NCBI GenBank assembly: GCA_027717925.1 | Contig: JALLON010000105.1 | Location: 1 to 8,901 of the forward strand | Reading direction: 5' to 3' | Source: Acidobacteria bacterium AH-259-G07 | GTDB lineage: Bacteria; Acidobacteriota; UBA6911; RPQK01; JADFOI01 | DNA length: 8,901 nucleotides | Part shown: positions 6,968 to 8,901 of the stretch, one piece after another | Layout of the letters: every line of letters begins with the position of its first letter | Numbering within the stretch: position 1 is the stretch's first letter | Program-made: the position numbers and the translations under genes | Notes under the pieces: model-generated | Seen by the model: the letters and a program-made list of their open reading frames with translations, nothing else | What the model was told of the DNA's origin: nothing | The model's database searches: none

Positions 6968-7215
6968 CGAAGTAATCCTCCCTTCCTCTCATTCCACGCC
7001 CCGCTCAAAGCGTGCCGACCGCCCGGGGTCGTGTGTGAATAGATTTTATCCTCTAATGAGAAAGCCGGCAGAAGATTTCGGCACGGGAGCATGCCACATC
7101 TCTCAGCCGGCGAGTGTGCGTGCGAACTCAAGAACCTGGCGCCGCGCTGGTGTGGCTCGAGTCGTTCAAGCTGCTTCCGCAGCTCTTTGTCAATAGCTTT
7201 GCCCAATTCTGCCAT
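6964..7215 (-). CDS. Doubtful small ORF overlapping the rhomboid start
   Basis: An 83-codon frame begins MAELGKAIDKELRKQLERLE, which looks like a soluble amphipathic helix, and ATG 7215 has GGAAG and GGAGG just upstream. The second half (rich in His, Ser, Gly and Cys, with no hydrophobic core) looks non-coding. Its TGA overlaps the rhomboid ATG by four bases, an arrangement typical of translational coupling. I recognise no family. It could be a true short protein, the truncated start of a lost gene read through into filler, or chance. Confidence 0.3.
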   Translation of the reverse strand: MAELGKAIDKELRKQLERLEPHQRGARFLSSHAHSPAERCGMLPCRNLLPAFSLEDKIYSHTTPGGRHALSGAWNERKGGLLR

Positions 7216-7297
7216 CCTCCGACTTCCTGTTAAAACCTCACGGATATTCTACCCAGGTTCACTGGCTAATTCGATTAAATGCCGCGGCAGATGCCGG

Positions 7298-7318
7298 AAT
7301 TCTCACACAATTCTCACA
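7298..7318. repeat. Paired direct repeats AATTCTCACA
   Basis: The 10-mer AATTCTCACA occurs at 7298-7307 and 7309-7318, an 11-bp period that places both copies on the same DNA face. The pair lies 54 bases downstream of the tRNA-Arg(TCG) 3' end. It resembles the TTCTCAATT repeats at the other end of the bracketed segment. It could be a protein binding site (operator or integrase arm site); no direct proof. Confidence 0.4.
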
Positions 7319-7371
7319 TACGGGGAAGCGGATCTGTGTGAAACAGAATTGCTGTAAGTCATTGAAAAGGA

Positions 7372-7448
<77 letters not shown>

Positions 7449-7451
7449 GCG

Positions 7452-7502
7452 ACGGCGCTGCGCGCCGAGAGCAATAGAACAATAGAACAATAGAGCAATA
7501 GA
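7452..7502. repeat. 51-bp repeat, copy 1: GC palindrome plus octamers
   Basis: This is identical to 7722-7772. It starts with a perfect hairpin, CGGCGC (7453-7458), TGC, GCGCCG (7462-7467), followed by tandem octamers GCAATAGA or ACAATAGA. This copy's octamers continue to 7510 (five units). It sits directly upstream of tRNA-Arg(TCG), and a degenerate inverted counterpart lies at 7547-7580, so the spacer between the two tRNAs is bounded by inverted repeats. Confidence 0.85.
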
Positions 7503-7546
7503 ACAATAGATGTAAAGATCGAGGCTATCAAGTAAGCCCGACACCT

Positions 7547-7580
7547 TCTATTGCTCTACGCAAAGCGCAGCGAAGCGTTC
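7547..7580. repeat. Inverted, degenerate copy of the tRNA-spacer repeat
   Basis: Read on the minus strand this gives CGCTGCGC, a short variable stretch, then AGAGCAATAGAA, matching the core of the 51-bp repeat at 7452-7502 in the opposite orientation. It abuts the 3' end of tRNA-His. The same order (inverted octamers, a GC-rich palindrome, then a tRNA 3' end) occurs at 2159-2192. Confidence 0.6.
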
Positions 7581-7581
7581 T

Positions 7582-7658
7582 TGGGGTGGGCGACGGGATT
7601 CGAACCCGCGGCCACAGGGGCCACAACCCTGTGCTCTACCTACTGAGCTACGCCCACC
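7582..7658 (-). tRNA. tRNA-His (anticodon GTG)
   Basis: The minus strand forms a complete tRNA with the histidine-specific extra 5' G (G-1) facing discriminator C73. Acceptor GTGGGCG pairs with CGCCCAC; the D-stem is GCTC/GAGC; anticodon stem CAGGG/CCCTG with loop TTGTGGC gives anticodon GTG; T-stem GCGGG/CCCGT with TTCGAAT. CCA is encoded. A good promoter-like sequence lies about 19 bases upstream, and tRNA-Arg(TCG) follows 133 bases downstream. Confidence 0.96.
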
Positions 7659-7676
7659 GTCCTCTGATGTTTCGGT

Positions 7677-7705
7677 ATTCTAGTTGGAAATTGCTTCATG
7701 ATCAA
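7677..7705 (-). promoter_or_regulatory. Probable sigma70-type promoter of the tRNA-His/tRNA-Arg unit
   Basis: On the minus strand a -35 box TTGATC (7705-7700) and a -10 box TAGAAT (7682-7677) are separated by exactly 17 bases. They match the consensus at 4 of 6 and 5 of 6 positions. Transcription would start near 7669, about 10 bases before tRNA-His. The spacing and position make this the best promoter candidate in the window. Confidence 0.55.
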
Positions 7706-7721
7706 TCTAGGCGGCGCTACA

Positions 7722-7772
7722 ACGGCGCTGCGCGCCGAGAGCAATAGAACAATAGAACAATAGAGCAATAGA
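7722..7772. repeat. 51-bp repeat, copy 2
   Basis: This is an exact copy of 7452-7502, in the same orientation: the CGGCGC/GCGCCG hairpin followed by four octamers (7741-7772). Here it lies upstream of the tRNA-His promoter rather than between tRNAs. Exact identity over 51 bp suggests recent duplication or homogenisation. Confidence 0.85.
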
Positions 7773-7787
7773 GCCGGCGATGACCCA

Positions 7788-7886
7788 CTGACAACTCAGC
7801 TGACAGCTGACAACTGACAACTGACAACTCAGAACTCACAACTCAGAACTCAGAACTCAGAACTCAGAACTCAGAACTCAGAACTG
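7788..7886. repeat. Tandem heptamer array (CTGACAA / CTCAGAA)
   Basis: About 14 heptamers run head to tail. Early units are mostly CTGACAA (7788-7827, one shortened to CTCAG at 7795). Later ones are mostly CTCAGAA (7828-7883), with one CTCACAA. The switch from one unit type to the other suggests growth by slippage. The array ends 28 bases before the nucleotidase start codon, so it probably lies in or near that gene's promoter or leader. Confidence 0.9.
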
Positions 7887-7913
7887 AAGACGAATGTGAG
7901 AAGATAAGAGAGG

Positions 7914-8891
7914 ATGATTGATCTAGCCAATCCTGAAGTGTGCTTTGCGATTGAAGTGGTGAGAGAGGCCGCCAAGCTAGCAAGAGAAGTGCAGTGCGAG
8001 ATGGCAGCCCCCGCACTCGCCAAAGAAGACAAATCGCCGGTCACCGTGGGAGATTTTGCTGTCCAGGCGCTGGTAGGGGGCTCGCTGCATCGGGCTTTCC
8101 CAGACGATCCGCTGGTAGCCGAAGAGAATTCCGGAGCACTGCGGAGCGCCGAAGGGCAAAGCACCTTGGAGCAGGTTACCAAATTCGTCCGCCGCGTGGT
8201 GCCTGATTCTACTCCCGAGAAAGTTTGCCGGTGGATTGATTGGGGACGGGGGGAGCCTACGAAACGCTTCTGGACACTGGATCCCATCGACGGCACAAAG
8301 GGCTTCCTGCGCGGTGCCCAGTATGCCGTGGCGCTGGCGCTGATGCTGCAAGGTGAAAGCCAGATCGGAGTCCTGGGGTGTCCAAATCTGGAAGGCGGCT
8401 CCCTTGTGGCAGCCGCGCGTGGACAGGGATCGTGGAGAACCCGGTTGAGTGCTCCAGAAGAGTTTGAGCAGCTGCACGTCTCTGACTGCCGCGATCCGGC
8501 GCAGGCGCGGGTGCTGCGTTCGGTTGAGTCAGATCACACCAATGTCGGTCAGATGGATGATCTAATGCGTGCCCTTGGGGTGAAGGCCGAGCCCGTGCTC
8601 CTGGACAGCCAAGCGAAGTACGCCCTGCTGGCGGCAGGAGAAGGAGACTTACTGTTTCGGCTGCTCTCACCAGAGCAGCCCAATTATCGAGAGAATATCT
8701 GGGATCAGGTGGCAGGTTCGCTGATCCTCGAAGAGGCCGGCGGGCGGATCACCGACCTGGAAGGCAAAAGCCTGGACTTTTCAGTAGGGCAAACACTGGC
8801 GCGAAATCAAGGAGTGGTTGCTTCCAATGGACATCTCCATGAAGTGGCTCTGGAGGTGATCAAAAGGATTAGAGCCGGCGGCTATCTCTAA
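7914..8891 (+). CDS. 3'(2'),5'-bisphosphate nucleotidase, HAL2/SAL1 type
   Basis: This 325-residue protein belongs to the inositol-monophosphatase superfamily and most resembles the HAL2/SAL1 branch, which converts 3'-phosphoadenosine 5'-phosphate (PAP) to AMP and so relieves PAP build-up from sulfate assimilation and sulfotransferases. Seen motifs: DKSPVTVGD (39-47), AEEN (E70-E71), the metal-binding DPIDGTKGF (D123, D126), followed by RGAQYAVALAL as in SAL1, and WDQVAGSLILEEAGG (D264). Length is close to the family norm (about 320-350). No signal peptide, so cytoplasmic. ATG 7914 follows AGAGAGG directly, so AAG-rich bases further upstream may serve as the ribosome site. A tandem heptamer array ends 28 bases upstream. 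Activity on inositol phosphates or PAPS is also possible. The window ends 10 bases after the stop. Confidence 0.92.
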   Translation: MIDLANPEVCFAIEVVREAAKLAREVQCEMAAPALAKEDKSPVTVGDFAVQALVGGSLHRAFPDDPLVAEENSGALRSAEGQSTLEQVTKFVRRVVPDSTPEKVCRWIDWGRGEPTKRFWTLDPIDGTKGFLRGAQYAVALALMLQGESQIGVLGCPNLEGGSLVAAARGQGSWRTRLSAPEEFEQLHVSDCRDPAQARVLRSVESDHTNVGQMDDLMRALGVKAEPVLLDSQAKYALLAAGEGDLLFRLLSPEQPNYRENIWDQVAGSLILEEAGGRITDLEGKSLDFSVGQTLARNQGVVASNGHLHEVALEVIKRIRAGGYL

Positions 8892-8901
8892 GCGTGTTGA
8901 A

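Noticed and set aside
7788..7886. CRISPR array
   Set aside because: Units are 7 bp with no unique spacers; it is a simple tandem repeat.

Overview
The window looks like a piece of chromosome from a moderately GC-rich, free-living, Gram-negative-type bacterium. Acidobacteriota or a similar soil or sediment lineage is my best guess. That guess rests on style only: a Ser/Thr kinase remnant with a 'GKTISHYKILEKLG' N-terminus, an exported sulfatase, a eukaryote-like HAL2/SAL1 nucleotidase, and 7-8 bp tandem repeats between genes. No marker gene fixes the taxonomy.

Layout. 1-58: the last codons of an unidentified plus-strand gene. 95-1390 (minus): an exported sulfatase with a CxPxR formylglycine site. 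1535-2240 (minus): intact tRNA-Arg(CCG), about 470 bp with little coding content, a 39-nt 5' fragment of the same tRNA, a 19-bp hairpin spacer, then a 49-nt 3' fragment of tRNA-Arg(TCG). 2448-2969 (plus): a small two-helix membrane protein with a HAMP-like tail. 3068-5005 (minus): a membrane-anchored class III adenylate cyclase fused to TPR-like helices and an HD-GYP domain lacking metal-ligand residues. 5006-5785: mostly non-coding, ending in a scar where the start of a Ser/Thr kinase gene abuts the end of a serine-recombinase gene. 5789-6157 (plus): a PilZ protein. 6239-6967 (minus): a rhomboid protease, preceded by a doubtful 83-codon ORF. 7372-7658 (minus): intact tRNA-Arg(TCG) and tRNA-His separated by repeats. 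7722-7886: more repeats, including 14 heptamers. 7914-8891 (plus): the 3'(2'),5'-bisphosphate nucleotidase.

The most informative pattern is in the tRNAs. The 49-nt fragment at 2192-2240 is identical to the 3' part of the intact tRNA-Arg(TCG) at 7372-7448, in the same orientation. The two copies bracket about 5.1 kb holding the signalling genes and the recombinase scar. This is the footprint expected when an element integrates into a tRNA gene. The 39-nt 5' fragment of tRNA-Arg(CCG) suggests a second event in the neighbouring tRNA. Removing both insertions restores a simple array: tRNA-His, tRNA-Arg(TCG), tRNA-Arg(CCG), separated by related repeats.

Functionally, the bracketed segment is rich in nucleotide second-messenger proteins: a cAMP-making enzyme with a probably non-hydrolytic HD-GYP domain, a PilZ c-di-GMP receptor, and a HAMP-like membrane protein. 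Cooperation among them is inferred from position only.
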